A DNA stretch of 64,000 nucleotides from Pseudarthrobacter sp. fls2-241-R2A-127 (GTDB lineage Bacteria; Actinomycetota; Actinomycetes; Actinomycetales; Micrococcaceae), in contig NZ_JARVSF010000009.1 in the NCBI RefSeq assembly GCF_030209355.1, forward strand, positions 274,513 to 338,512. Direction: 5' to 3'. Both the position numbers and the translations under genes were made by a program. Below the pieces are notes generated by a model that saw only the letters and a list, made by a program, of their open reading frames with translations, did no database searches and was not told the DNA's origin. This document shows, in pieces, positions 9,474 to 18,860 of this stretch (the stretch's first letter is position 1; the number at the start of each line of letters is the position of its first letter).

Positions 9474-10662
9474 TCAGGAGCGGCGCGCCCCGGTCTCCGT
9501 GGTCTGCGTCTTCAATAACCCTGCAGTGCTCCGGGATTGCCTCACGGCTTCCATCGCAGCCGGCCTTCCGGACGCCCCGGACCTCGAATACCTGCCCGTC
9601 GACAATACTGCGGGGCAGTTTTCCGCCGCCGGAGCGGCCCTGAACCATGGCGCAGCGTTGGCGCGGAACGACGTCGTGGTTTTTGTCCACCAGGATGTCT
9701 TCCTGCACTCCATCCCGGCGATGGAGAAGGTGGCAGCCGCCATGATGGCGGATCTGTCCCTGGGCATGGTGGGCGCAACCGGGATGACCGGAGAAGGCCG
9801 CCTCCTGGGGCTGATCCGCGACCGCATCGTCCTGTCCGGCCGCCAGGAACCCGGCCTGACGGATGTGGACAGCCTGGATGAAGTCCTGTTCATGGTGCGC
9901 CGGGACCACATCCGGCGGCAGCCGCTGAGCGAGGAGCCGGACCTGTCCTGGCACGCCTACGCCGTGGAATACGGAGCCCGGCTTCGGTCGACCGGCAGCC
10001 GCGTGGCGGTGGCCGACATCCCCTTGACCCACAACAGCCTCACCATCAATCTTGACCGGCTGGCCGAGGCGCACCAGTGGATTGCCGGAGCGTATCCGGA
10101 TCAGCTGCCGATCGTGACGACCTGCGGTACCGTGCAGCAACGCCCACGTGTTCCCGCCGTCCTGTCCGGCCTGGTGGACTCGCAGAAGTGGCGGTACCGG
10201 TGGCTCCGGGAATCAGTATCCGCGCACAAGCTCCGCAGCAGATCCCCGTTGCGCCCCGTCACGGTCCTGGGCGACCTTCGCCGCGACATAGACGACATCT
10301 GTGCCGCCGCCGGACTCGACGCTGCCACAGTGATCAATGTGCTCCCCGGCATTACCGGAGGGCATGAACTGGGCAAGCCACTGGAGCTGGACCGGCGAGG
10401 TGTCCGGTTCCGCTTCCTGGCAGTGGACGACGCGGCCGCTGCCGCCCTGGTGTCCGCCCACGGGCCGGACCGCACCGTCGCCGTGACCAACATCAGCTTC
10501 GACACCGCCGGTGAGGTGGTCGGCGCCTTGGCGGGACGGAGGATCATGCTGGGATTCCACGAAAATACCGGACCATGGCTGCTCACGGGGCCGGCGGTTG
10601 ATGCGGCGGAGGAATACTACCGAACCCCCCGCTCGACCCCCCTCGCTATGAAGGTTGGCTAA
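9454..10662 (+). CDS. Glycosyltransferase with HQD motif (PF13712-like)
   Basis: 402 residues. The ATG at 9454 has GAGGAG nine or ten bases upstream. The frame stays open further upstream, but the extra 102 residues overlap the Wzz-like gene and look random. Residues 8-90 carry VSVVCVFNNPAVL and VVVFVHQDVFLHS, in which HQD replaces the classical DxD as in the PF13712 branch of GT-A transferases. The C-terminal 150 residues are of unclear role. The gene overlaps the preceding one by 20 bp, implying coupled translation. It overlaps the oppositely oriented next gene by 17 bp at the 3' end. Confidence 0.75.
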   Translation: MSPSNADQERRAPVSVVCVFNNPAVLRDCLTASIAAGLPDAPDLEYLPVDNTAGQFSAAGAALNHGAALARNDVVVFVHQDVFLHSIPAMEKVAAAMMADLSLGMVGATGMTGEGRLLGLIRDRIVLSGRQEPGLTDVDSLDEVLFMVRRDHIRRQPLSEEPDLSWHAYAVEYGARLRSTGSRVAVADIPLTHNSLTINLDRLAEAHQWIAGAYPDQLPIVTTCGTVQQRPRVPAVLSGLVDSQKWRYRWLRESVSAHKLRSRSPLRPVTVLGDLRRDIDDICAAAGLDAATVINVLPGITGGHELGKPLELDRRGVRFRFLAVDDAAAAALVSAHGPDRTVAVTNISFDTAGEVVGALAGRRIMLGFHENTGPWLLTGPAVDAAEEYYRTPRSTPLAMKVG

Positions 10663-12247
10663 GCCGCCTCCGGGCGTCCGACACCCACGCCCGGCCGTGG
10701 TCCGGAACCAACTGGGCCAGGCCCATATGCGGTGACTTCCGCCAGGCCGCCCACTGCCGGATCCGCTGGGCGGCTCCAAGGAAGGGCGTGATGTCCGCCC
10801 AGGCCGCGTCCAGGCCGGCAAAGCCGGTTTCCTGCTGCACCAACCCCACCAGCCGGTCAACGGGTCCGTCTCCCCAAGGAGTGGGCCCCGGTGCAACCGG
10901 CCCAGGTGGCGCCAGTGCCGCCTCGGTGTACACGCGCTCCGCCGTTTCCCGCCAGGCCGAGGGGCTGTGGCCCTCGACGATTGCCCTGCGGGTGGCGGAT
11001 CCCCGCGCGGTCCTGGCGGACTCCGAATCTGCCAGTTCCGCCAAGGCTGAGACGAATCCTGCCGGTGTTGAGGGGGCGAGGAGGAGGTCTTCAAGTCCTG
11101 GTGAATCCGACCCAAGGACTGCACATTCGTCCGGATGGCCCCTGAACGTCACCAGCGGCAGCCCGTGTGCGCCCGCCTCCAGCAGCGAGGTCAGCGACGC
11201 GAAGGGAAAAGAGTCCACGTAGGCATCGGCGATGGACAGCAGCGGCGAAATGTTGGCAAGCCGCCCGACGGCCCGGATCCTTCCACCGGTGGCAGCTGCC
11301 GCCGCCGCCCAGGCTCCGGCGGGGGAGGGGCCTGCCACCAGGAGGTGCGCATCCGGCCGCCGGAGCAGGAAGGACCTGAACAGGCCAATCAGGGAGTCCG
11401 GACCGACGGGATCGTATTTGCTGCCCGCTGCGGCGGATACCACCACGAATGCCGTCTCCGGGATGCCCCACCCGGTCCGTGCAGCGGACCTCTGCGATTC
11501 CCCGGCAGGCCCGCCCGGCCCGGCAGGGGCGAGTTCGAGCGGGCGATTGGCCACCACGCAGCGCCCGGCATCAACTCCCCGGCGGCGGATGGCCAGGTCC
11601 CGTCCACTCGCCCGCAGGCACAGGACGAGGGCAGCGGCAGACGTTCCCTGCCAAAAGACATGGTCCGCATGGTTGACGTAGACGGCGGGCGGCGCGCCGT
11701 GGCCGCCCAAGGCAAGGGAGGGAACGACGTCGTGCGGATGCGCGTGCACAATAACGACGTCGGCCGGGGCGACGATACGGCGCAATGCCGTTGCCCTCTT
11801 CATGAGCCCGCCCGGCCGGCGGTCCAGGAGGACCAGATCGCGGGGGTCCGCCAGGCAGGCGACAATTTTGGCCGGACACTCGGTGCTGCCCTGGCGGGTG
11901 ACCACAACCCGGTGGTGTGAGTCCGGATCCTGGTTGATCCAGTGCGCAATGCTCTGGGTATGGCCGCCGGTTCCATACAGTTGCGTGGCCACGTGGACCA
12001 CACGGCGCCTGCCCGGTTTTCCCGGCGCCGCAGGCCGGGGATGTGCAATGGAGGACCGTAGCCTGGCCAGGACCTCTTCAAGCCCTTGGTGGCCGAAATA
12101 CCCGGTGTGGTCTGTCCAGGCGAAACGGGCGGCAAGCTGTGCCTGCACCGCAGCGCGCTCCCACAGCCCGGCTGCTGCCAGGAGGCCTGCGGTCTCCACC
12201 AGGCGTTCAAAGGTTTCCCGGTTGGCGTTGATGCCCTGCAAGGCCAC
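10646..12247 (-). CDS. Glycosyltransferase (GT-B, GT1/GT4-like)
   Basis: 533 residues. After about 75 residues of helical lead, VVHVATQLYGTGGHTQSIAHW is a GT-B N-terminal strand and glycine loop. The C-terminal half has the donor-binding domain, with VAGPSPAGA, a GRLANISPLL stretch and SLLEAGAHGLPLVTFRGHP, where the acidic residue normally contacts the nucleotide sugar. GTG start with GGAAGGAG just upstream. The gene begins inside the last 41 bases of the flippase gene, so both are in one minus-strand operon. A cytoplasmic role in building the repeat unit is inferred. Confidence 0.75.
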   Translation of the reverse strand: MALQGINANRETFERLVETAGLLAAAGLWERAAVQAQLAARFAWTDHTGYFGHQGLEEVLARLRSSIAHPRPAAPGKPGRRRVVHVATQLYGTGGHTQSIAHWINQDPDSHHRVVVTRQGSTECPAKIVACLADPRDLVLLDRRPGGLMKRATALRRIVAPADVVIVHAHPHDVVPSLALGGHGAPPAVYVNHADHVFWQGTSAAALVLCLRASGRDLAIRRRGVDAGRCVVANRPLELAPAGPGGPAGESQRSAARTGWGIPETAFVVVSAAAGSKYDPVGPDSLIGLFRSFLLRRPDAHLLVAGPSPAGAWAAAAAATGGRIRAVGRLANISPLLSIADAYVDSFPFASLTSLLEAGAHGLPLVTFRGHPDECAVLGSDSPGLEDLLLAPSTPAGFVSALAELADSESARTARGSATRRAIVEGHSPSAWRETAERVYTEAALAPPGPVAPGPTPWGDGPVDRLVGLVQQETGFAGLDAAWADITPFLGAAQRIRQWAAWRKSPHMGLAQLVPDHGRAWVSDARRRLSQPS

Positions 12248-13733
12248 CGCTCCTTCCCAGGTTCTTCAACATGGCAACGTCGGCGTGCTTCAACCACAGC
12301 AGGCCCGCAGTGAGGGAGCCGGCGACTGCACCTGAGAGCAGCAGGGCCCAGGGGACTCCGAGTTCCATCCGGCCGAGGAGGGCAGAGGCGGCCAACAGCA
12401 CTGCGGCGGCAGCCGAGGGCAGCAGCAGCTGCCGGAGGACCCGGAGCGGTGGGACGCCCACAGCCCGCAAACGCCAGAGATACAGGGGCAGGACCAGCGC
12501 GGCGACGACGACGAATTGGGCCATGGCCACCCCGGCGATGCCGCCGCCGGCGCCGAGAAACAGTGCGGGTAGCAGGGCCACCAGCCAGCACACCTGGATG
12601 GACATGATGGAGCCTGTCATTCCCGCAACGACCAGGTAGTCATAGATCAACTCGAAAAGGATCCGGAGCCCGGCCACCATGGCAAGCCAGAACAGTGCGG
12701 CGCTTGCCCCCGCCCAGGCGTCGCCGTACACGATCCGGACGATGGTTTCGGACTCTGCCGCCAGGAACGTGACGGCGGGGAAGACGACGCACGTCAGCAC
12801 ACCGATCAGGGCCGTGACCGTGGAGCCCATTCTTTGCGGGTCGTGCTGCATACGGGCCAGCACCACGGGAGCGACGCTTCGGAGCGGCTGGGAGAACATG
12901 GTCACCGGCCAGCTCGACAGGTTGAAGGCCAGGACGTACATCCCCAGCATCACCGGCCCGAGCGTACTGCCTGTCACCAATTGGTCCAGGTAGCCCACGC
13001 AGAACACGATGATGCTCGTCCCTGCCAAGGGCAGCCCGAACCTCAGCAGTGGCATCAGGACACTGCGGTCCAGTCCCAGGCGCAGGGGAAGGGGCGACTT
13101 GATGACGAAGAGCAGGCCGCCGGCCACCGTGCCCGCCAGCCGGCCAACGGCCAGGCTCATTGCACCCATACCGGCCAACACCAGGCAGATCGAGACGATG
13201 GCCCCCACCCAGACATTGACCTGGTCGATCAGCATCTTCGTTTTCTGGTCGAATGCCCGCTGCATCAGTGCTGCGGGTGTGGCGACGACGCCGCTGACCA
13301 GGACGCAGCACACCATGACCCGGACAACGTCGGTGGCGCCGGGGTCGCCCATGCGGTCCGCGAACCACGGGGCGGCGGCGAGGCCGGCCACGCAAAGCAC
13401 TGCGCTGGAGAGGATCGAGATGGTGGTCACGGTGGGCGCGATCGGTGCGGGATCCTCCGGCCACCTCACGATGGCGAGGCTGACCCCCAATTCGTTGACG
13501 GTCAGGACGGCAAGCAACGCCACCATGGCCACCGCGAAGCTGCCGTACGAGTCGGGCCCGAGCAGCCGGGCCAGGACGATTCCGATTCCCAGCGTGCCGA
13601 ACCTGGCCACCGCAGTGTTCAGCAGGCTCCAGCCCAGCGCGGAGGTGGCGCCGGGCGCGTTCTGCGGCCCCGCGGACGGCCCTGCGGACTGCTGCCCGGC
13701 CTCCCGGACGGAGGCGTGGCCGGGGCGCTTCAC
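12207..13733 (-). CDS. Wzx-type oligosaccharide flippase (MOP superfamily)
   Basis: 508 residues with 12-14 predicted membrane helices. The opening GWSLLNTAVARFGTLGIGIVLARLLGPDSYGSFAVAM matches polysaccharide transporters of the PF01943/PF13440 type. These flip undecaprenyl-linked repeat units outward. The GTG at 13733 has GGAGG five to six bases upstream. It lies 30 bp downstream of the DegT aminotransferase gene. A second flippase exists at 35613-37100, so the locus may export two glycans or two variants. Confidence 0.85.
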   Translation of the reverse strand: MKRPGHASVREAGQQSAGPSAGPQNAPGATSALGWSLLNTAVARFGTLGIGIVLARLLGPDSYGSFAVAMVALLAVLTVNELGVSLAIVRWPEDPAPIAPTVTTISILSSAVLCVAGLAAAPWFADRMGDPGATDVVRVMVCCVLVSGVVATPAALMQRAFDQKTKMLIDQVNVWVGAIVSICLVLAGMGAMSLAVGRLAGTVAGGLLFVIKSPLPLRLGLDRSVLMPLLRFGLPLAGTSIIVFCVGYLDQLVTGSTLGPVMLGMYVLAFNLSSWPVTMFSQPLRSVAPVVLARMQHDPQRMGSTVTALIGVLTCVVFPAVTFLAAESETIVRIVYGDAWAGASAALFWLAMVAGLRILFELIYDYLVVAGMTGSIMSIQVCWLVALLPALFLGAGGGIAGVAMAQFVVVAALVLPLYLWRLRAVGVPPLRVLRQLLLPSAAAAVLLAASALLGRMELGVPWALLLSGAVAGSLTAGLLWLKHADVAMLKNLGRSGGLAGHQRQPGNL

Positions 13734-13763
13734 CGCTTCCTCCGCTCGGACGTCGTCAACGGA

Positions 13764-14900
13764 CTACGGCTTCGCCGCTGCGCAGGACACCGCAGCAGCA
13801 AGCGCCCCAGCAACCCGTTCCTGCTGTTCGGCAGTGATATGCGGGAACAGCGGAAGGGACAGAATCCGGCCGGCAGCGTCCTCGGCGACGGGGAAGGAAC
13901 CGATAGTCCGGCCCGCATATGCCCCGCTGCGGTGCACCGGAACCGGGTAGTGGATTCCCGCCTGGATCCCGGACGCGTGCAGCGACCCAAGGACGGCGTC
14001 CCGGTTCCGGACCCGCACCACGTACAGGTGCCACACGTCCGCGTTCCCGGGTGCCTCCCGCGGCAGCTCAACGCCCGGCACGTCTGCCAACAACGCCGCG
14101 TAGCGTTCCGCCGCGGCCCGGCGGCGCAGGTTCCAGCCCTGCAACCTCGCCAGCTTCGCCCTCAGGACCACGGCCTGGACGGTGTCCAGGCGCGAGTTGA
14201 ACCCGATGGCATCGTGCCGGTACTTCACCGAACTGCCGTGCGCACCCAACAACCTGACATGCGCATCAACACCGGCGTCGGACGTCAGCACGGCTCCCGC
14301 GTCCCCGGCCGCGCCGAGGTTCTTGCCGGGGTAGAAACTGGTTCCGGCGGCGAGGCCCCAGGTTCCCGCATGCCGGCCAAACCGAGTTGCGCCCTGGGAC
14401 TGTGCGGCGTCCTCGATGATCACCGCGCCGCAGGACTCGGCAACGGGGATCAGTCTTTCCATAAAGGCGGTTTGCCCGAACAAGTGCACCGGCACGATCG
14501 CCTGCGTGCGGGAGGTTACCGCCGCGGCCGCGGCGTCGGGATCGATCAGGAGGTAGGAGGGGTCGACGTCGACAGGCACCGGGACTGCCCCGATCCGGCT
14601 GACTGCCTCAGCCGTGGCGATGAAGGTATTGGCAGGCATGATCACTTCCCCGCCACGCCGCACGCCCCCGGCACGCAGGGCAAGTTCCAGGGCATCCGTT
14701 CCGTTAGCAACACCGGCGCAGTGCCGCGCGCCCACGAATGAGGCGTATGCCGCCTCGAATGAGGCAACGGCCGGCCCGCCAATAAAAGATGCCGAACGAA
14801 GGACCGTGTCCAGTTCGGCCATGACCTCATCATGGACTTCAGCCTGCTGGGCTGCCAGGTCCACCAGCGGGACCGTTTGGACCTCCACGTCGGAACTCAT
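13764..14900 (-). CDS. DegT/DnrJ/EryC1/StrS-family sugar aminotransferase (first copy)
   Basis: A 378-residue PLP enzyme. Family marks are NGTDALELAL near the start, a substrate/PLP pocket IIEDAAQSQGA, and TSFYPGKNLGAAGDAGA carrying the Schiff-base lysine. Members transaminate keto-sugar nucleotides using glutamate. The ATG overlaps the stop of the acyltransferase gene by ATGA. With the neighbouring MocA dehydrogenase and acyltransferase it fits a WbpB/E/D-like pathway in which a 3-keto or 4-keto sugar is aminated and then acylated. The exact sugar is not determinable. Confidence 0.85.
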   Translation of the reverse strand: MSSDVEVQTVPLVDLAAQQAEVHDEVMAELDTVLRSASFIGGPAVASFEAAYASFVGARHCAGVANGTDALELALRAGGVRRGGEVIMPANTFIATAEAVSRIGAVPVPVDVDPSYLLIDPDAAAAAVTSRTQAIVPVHLFGQTAFMERLIPVAESCGAVIIEDAAQSQGATRFGRHAGTWGLAAGTSFYPGKNLGAAGDAGAVLTSDAGVDAHVRLLGAHGSSVKYRHDAIGFNSRLDTVQAVVLRAKLARLQGWNLRRRAAAERYAALLADVPGVELPREAPGNADVWHLYVVRVRNRDAVLGSLHASGIQAGIHYPVPVHRSGAYAGRTIGSFPVAEDAAGRILSLPLFPHITAEQQERVAGALAAAVSCAAAKP

Positions 14901-15556
14901 GAAATACCCCCAACACTGAATCTTTCACCGTCAATTTCGCGGGCGGGCACCCCAACCCACGTCTGCCCGTCGGGCACGTTGCTCAACACCGCAGCCCCCA
15001 TGCCTACGGTGGCGTATGCGCCCACGGACGTGCGTTCGCGCACGCTGGCGTTCATCCCCAGGTAGGCCGCCCGGCCAATCCGGACTCCGCCGCCCAGCGA
15101 CACTCCTGCAGCGAACGTGGCGAAGTCCGCCACGTCGTCGTCGTGCGTGAAGGTCACCGAGGGCATGGCCACCACGTGCGCTCCCAGGGTGACGGACGCG
15201 GTGAGCGTGACATTCCGGAGCAGGATGCTGCCCCTGCCCACCCGGCACCCCTCGGGGTACTGGACCGAGGGATCGATCGCCGTCGCGTAGCGCGCCTCGG
15301 TGAGGCCCATGGCCGTCAGCCGCTCCACCACCGATTCCCGCACCCTGCCGGAACCGATGCACACCAGGATGAACGCGTGTGTGTACTTCGCGGCGTCATC
15401 GATGGTTCCCAGCACCGGGGCCCCGTCCACGGTAACGCCCGCCATTTCCCTGTCGTCGTCCAGAAGGCCGACGACGTCGTACTGGCCGCTGCTGCGCACC
15501 ATCGCCAGGACTTCGCGGGCCAGGCCGCTGGCGGCTATCAGGATCAACTCGCTCAC
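14897..15556 (-). CDS. PglD/NeuD-family hexapeptide acyltransferase
   Basis: 219 residues. The N-terminal MSELILIAASGLAREVLAM with LLDDD is the small Rossmann-like UDP-sugar-binding domain. From about residue 100 onward, imperfect hexapeptide repeats build a left-handed beta-helix (RVGRGSILLRNVTLTASVTLGAHVV). PglD/NeuD enzymes N- or O-acylate amino-sugar nucleotides with acetyl-CoA as trimers. Sandwiched between two aminotransferase genes with 4-bp overlaps at both ends, it most likely acylates the amine they install. The start is GTG, overlapping the upstream stop as GTGA. Confidence 0.82.
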   Translation of the reverse strand: MSELILIAASGLAREVLAMVRSSGQYDVVGLLDDDREMAGVTVDGAPVLGTIDDAAKYTHAFILVCIGSGRVRESVVERLTAMGLTEARYATAIDPSVQYPEGCRVGRGSILLRNVTLTASVTLGAHVVAMPSVTFTHDDDVADFATFAAGVSLGGGVRIGRAAYLGMNASVRERTSVGAYATVGMGAAVLSNVPDGQTWVGVPAREIDGERFSVGGIS

Positions 15557-16719
15557 GTGCGCATCCCGGCTGCCGCGCCTCGGATGGTGCCGATGATCCT
15601 GTCCAGCCCCTCGTCGTCCAGCTCGTGGTAGACGGGAAGGATCAAAGTCCTGTCATTGAGCCGCTCGGTTTGCTGCAGCAGGGAGCCGCCCGAGTTCCGC
15701 CACCGGTAGGCCGGTTGGCGGTGTGCGGCCATGATGCCCCGCCGGGCCGAGATTCCGGCATCCGCCAGCAGCTCCATCAGCCCGTCCCGTGTGGTCCCAA
15801 AGCTGGGCAGCACTTCCACCCAGAAGGACTGGAAATTGGTGGTGCCGTAGGGCGGGTCCGAGACGAGCCGGAGGCCCGGGACCCGGGAAAGGGCGGCAAC
15901 GTAGCGGGCCGCGATAGTCCGCCGCCGCTCCAGCACTTCCGGCAGCCGGGCCAGCTGTACGATTCCGACGGCGGCCTGCAGGTCAGTCATCCGGTAGTTG
16001 TACCCCACCTCCAGGTAAACCTCCGGTGGGGCCAGGAGTGATCCGTGCCGGTCCGCGGCGGACACGCTCATGGAGTGCTCCCGCAGCGTCCTTGCCCTCG
16101 CCGCCCAATCAGCGCGGTTGGTGGTGAGCATGCCGCCTTCACCGGTGGTGAGGATCTTGCGTGGATGGAAGGACCACACCGCCACGTCCGCGCCGGCCCC
16201 CACCGGCCTGCCCTTGTACGTGGACCCCACCGCGCACGCGGCGTCCTCGATCACCATGATCTCGTGCCGGTCGCAGAGTTCGCGGATGGGGTCCAGGTCC
16301 AGCGGCACTCCGCCCTGGTCCACCACGATGACCGCCCTGGTGTCCAGGGTGAGGGCGGCGTGGAGGGTTTCCGCGGTAACGTTCCCGGTGGCCGGGTCCA
16401 CGTCGCAGAACACCGGCCGGGCACCTACATAAGTCACCGCGTTGGCCGTGGCAATGAAGGACAGGGAAGGCACCACAACGTCATCCCCCGGACCGATTCC
16501 GGCCACCACCAGGGCAAGGTGCAGGGCCGTGGTGCAGCTGGAAGTGGCCACCGCGTGCCGGACGCCCTGATACTCGGCGAACCTGGTTTCGAACTCCTTG
16601 ACCTTGGGCCCTTGCGCCACCCAGCCGGATGCCACCACCTCGGCCAATGCCCTTGCTTCCTCGTCGCCGAGCCAGGGTTTCATGACATTGATCCGGGCGA
16701 GGACTGGTTCGGCAGTCAT
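15553..16719 (-). CDS. DegT/DnrJ/EryC1/StrS-family sugar aminotransferase (second copy)
   Basis: 388 residues from ATG 16719, which shares one base with the upstream TGA. The open frame continues upstream without homology. Motifs: SSCTTALHLAL, VIEDAACAVGS, and VWSFHPRKILTTGEGGM with the PLP lysine. The C-terminal YELDDEGLDRII is typical. The RKxLTTGEGG form groups with the ArnB/PglE/PseC style, whereas the first copy has the PGKNLGAxGDAG form. Two different aminotransferases imply either a diamino sugar or two separate amino sugars. Confidence 0.85.
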   Translation of the reverse strand: MTAEPVLARINVMKPWLGDEEARALAEVVASGWVAQGPKVKEFETRFAEYQGVRHAVATSSCTTALHLALVVAGIGPGDDVVVPSLSFIATANAVTYVGARPVFCDVDPATGNVTAETLHAALTLDTRAVIVVDQGGVPLDLDPIRELCDRHEIMVIEDAACAVGSTYKGRPVGAGADVAVWSFHPRKILTTGEGGMLTTNRADWAARARTLREHSMSVSAADRHGSLLAPPEVYLEVGYNYRMTDLQAAVGIVQLARLPEVLERRRTIAARYVAALSRVPGLRLVSDPPYGTTNFQSFWVEVLPSFGTTRDGLMELLADAGISARRGIMAAHRQPAYRWRNSGGSLLQQTERLNDRTLILPVYHELDDEGLDRIIGTIRGAAAGMRT

Positions 16720-17711
16720 CAGGCACCAACCTTCCGCGTGGCCGCAATTTCTTCGCGCAGGGGCATCCACCAGCTGACGAGTTGGCGCAGTCCCTCGTCG
16801 AGTTCCACTTCCGCCTTGAAGCCAAGGTCGCGGGCGGCGGCGGACGTGTCGGCCAGCCGGCGGACCACACTGTTCACCTGCCGGGCCGGGCCGTGCTCCA
16901 CGCTGAGGTCCGAGCCCATGGCCCGCAGCAGCGTGCGTGCCATGTCCAGCAGGCTGGTCTCCGTCCCGCTGGCCACGTTGTATGTTCCTTCGGCAATCCC
17001 GCTGCCGGCGGCCAGCACGTTGGCGCGGGCCACGTCCGCCGTATAGATGAAGTCCATGGTCTGGAGGCCGTCGCCGAAGATCAGCGGCGGCTGCCCGTCC
17101 ATGATCCGTTCCATCCACCGCACCAGAACCTCCGTGTACAGGCCGTGGACGTCCATCCGGGGCCCGTAGACGTTGAAGTAGCGCAGCATCACGTAGTCCA
17201 GGCCCGTCATGGCACGGAAGCTCCGGGCCATCCCTTCATTGAAGGACTTTGCGGCGCCGTAGAAAGTGTCGTTGTTGGCGTGGTGGTGCCGTTCGGTGGT
17301 GGGGAACTCTTCAGCCATCCCGTAGACCGATGCGCTGGACGCGGCCACGAGCTTGGCCACCTTGTGTTCCGCAGCGGCCTCCAGGATGTTGAAGGTGCCA
17401 TCCACCAGGACCTCCAGGGCCAGCCGGGGTTCCTCCGCGCACTGGGTGATCCGGATGGCTGCCTGGTGGAACACCAGGTCCTTGCCGCGGGTGAGGTCAT
17501 GCACCAGGTCACGGTCCTGGATGCTGCCCTGCACCAGTTCCACCTGCCCGGTGGCCAGCGCGCCGGAGAGGTTGTCCAGCCTGCCGCGGACCAGGTTGTC
17601 CAGGACGTCGATCCGGTGCACCCCCGCGGCCAGCAGGGCATCCACCAGGGTGGATCCGATGGTGCCGGCGCCGCCGGTGACCAGGACGTTGGCGCCCTCC
17701 AGTGCGCTCAC
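16719..17711 (-). CDS. NAD-dependent epimerase/dehydratase (extended SDR)
   Basis: 330 residues. NVLVTGGAGTIGSTLVDALL is the Rossmann glycine motif. SSASVYG supplies the catalytic Ser and YGAAK the Tyr-x-x-x-Lys pair. RYFNVYGPRM and the GDGLQTMDFIYTADVARAN stretch match UDP-glucose 4-epimerase-like enzymes acting on nucleotide sugars. GTG start overlapping the upstream gene's stop by four bases. It probably epimerises or dehydrates the precursor that the aminotransferases use. Substrate specificity is not readable. Confidence 0.85.
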   Translation of the reverse strand: MSALEGANVLVTGGAGTIGSTLVDALLAAGVHRIDVLDNLVRGRLDNLSGALATGQVELVQGSIQDRDLVHDLTRGKDLVFHQAAIRITQCAEEPRLALEVLVDGTFNILEAAAEHKVAKLVAASSASVYGMAEEFPTTERHHHANNDTFYGAAKSFNEGMARSFRAMTGLDYVMLRYFNVYGPRMDVHGLYTEVLVRWMERIMDGQPPLIFGDGLQTMDFIYTADVARANVLAAGSGIAEGTYNVASGTETSLLDMARTLLRAMGSDLSVEHGPARQVNSVVRRLADTSAAARDLGFKAEVELDEGLRQLVSWWMPLREEIAATRKVGA

Positions 17712-18832
17712 CGGGCCCCCTCCAGTTCGGCGCCGGTTCCCGCCATGGCGGCACCCGCCACGGCGGTGGGCCGGCCGTCCAGGGTCAGGCTGCGGGTGAC
17801 CGCTTCAAGCACGGACAGCACCCGGAGCCCGGAGGCGCCGCCTGTCCGTGCCTGCCGTCCGGTGCGGATGCACGATGCGAGTTCCTGCACCACCTGGCCA
17901 AGGGCCTCCCGTTCGGGCAGCGCCGGGGACCAAGTATCCCCCAATCGGTAGGAGACGGCGGTGGACGCCTTCTCGCCGGCCGTTTTCGGCTGCCGGTCCA
18001 GGCTCACGCCGCGGTCGTAGACACTGAGCCGCTGCTGGGGGTTCAGGTCGTCCCACACCAGGGTCCGCAGGGATCCGCCGATCACCATCTGGCGGATTTT
18101 GGTGGGACTGAGCCAGTTAACGTGCACGTGGGCGGTGGCATCGTTGGGGAGCCGGAAGTTCAAGTGGCCCACGCAGTCGCGGCCGGTCCCCAGCGGGTCC
18201 GCCCCGAACGCCGAGACCTCGGCGGGGTTGAGGCCGCCCGGGAGGACGAAGTCCAGGATGGACAGGTCATGCGGGGCGAGGTCCCAGAAAACGTCGACGT
18301 CGGGCTGCACCAGGCCCAGGTTGATCCGGGTGGAGTCCACGAACAGGATCTCGCCCAGGGATCCGGACTGCACCAGCTCCTGCATCTTCAGGACCGCCGG
18401 GGTGTAGCAGTAGGTGTGGTCCGCCATCAGGACCAGGCCGTTCGCCCGCGCTTCGGCCACCATCTCCAGCCCGTGTTCCCGGCTGTCCGCCAACGGCTTT
18501 TCCACCAGGACGTGCTTTCCGGCGCGCAGGGCCGTCATGACCGCTCCATGGTGGGTTCGCGCCGGCGTCGCGATGGCCACGGCATCGACGTCGAAGCTGT
18601 CCAGCAGCTCGTCCAGGGACTCGACGCAGGGTACCTGCCCCAGCGTGTCCGCCAGCTTGCGGGCCCGGTCGATGTCCAGGTCGCAGATGGCCACCATGTC
18701 CCAGTCCGGGCTGGCCTGGAGGTTGCGCGCCAGGTTGGGACCCCAGTAGCCGGCTCCAACGACGGCGATGCGGAGTTTCGGTGCAGGTTGCGGATGGTTG
18801 GCGGAGTGGAAGGGACTGCCGAATTTTCTCAT
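17708..18832 (-). CDS. Gfo/Idh/MocA-family sugar dehydrogenase
   Basis: 374 residues. LRIAVVGAGYWGPNLARNL is the NAD-binding motif, and EKPLADS contains the conserved Lys of the family's catalytic EKP motif. The C-terminal beta-sheet domain carries DLAPHDLSILDFVL with the conserved His. Some family members (WlbA/WbpB) oxidise the 3-OH of UDP-GlcNAc-derived uronic acids before transamination, which fits the next genes. It is first in the five-gene overlapping cassette, with GGAAG eight or nine bases before the ATG. Confidence 0.82.
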   Translation of the reverse strand: MRKFGSPFHSANHPQPAPKLRIAVVGAGYWGPNLARNLQASPDWDMVAICDLDIDRARKLADTLGQVPCVESLDELLDSFDVDAVAIATPARTHHGAVMTALRAGKHVLVEKPLADSREHGLEMVAEARANGLVLMADHTYCYTPAVLKMQELVQSGSLGEILFVDSTRINLGLVQPDVDVFWDLAPHDLSILDFVLPGGLNPAEVSAFGADPLGTGRDCVGHLNFRLPNDATAHVHVNWLSPTKIRQMVIGGSLRTLVWDDLNPQQRLSVYDRGVSLDRQPKTAGEKASTAVSYRLGDTWSPALPEREALGQVVQELASCIRTGRQARTGGASGLRVLSVLEAVTRSLTLDGRPTAVAGAAMAGTGAELEGAR

Positions 18833-18860
18833 GTCATTTTCTTCCCATTTTGTGAGTGTG

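Noticed and set aside
12834..14741. 635-codon open frame on the plus strand
   Set aside because: It lies fully antisense to the flippase and DegT genes, has shadow-type composition (rich in Arg, Gly, His, Gln) and no homology. High GC produces such frames.
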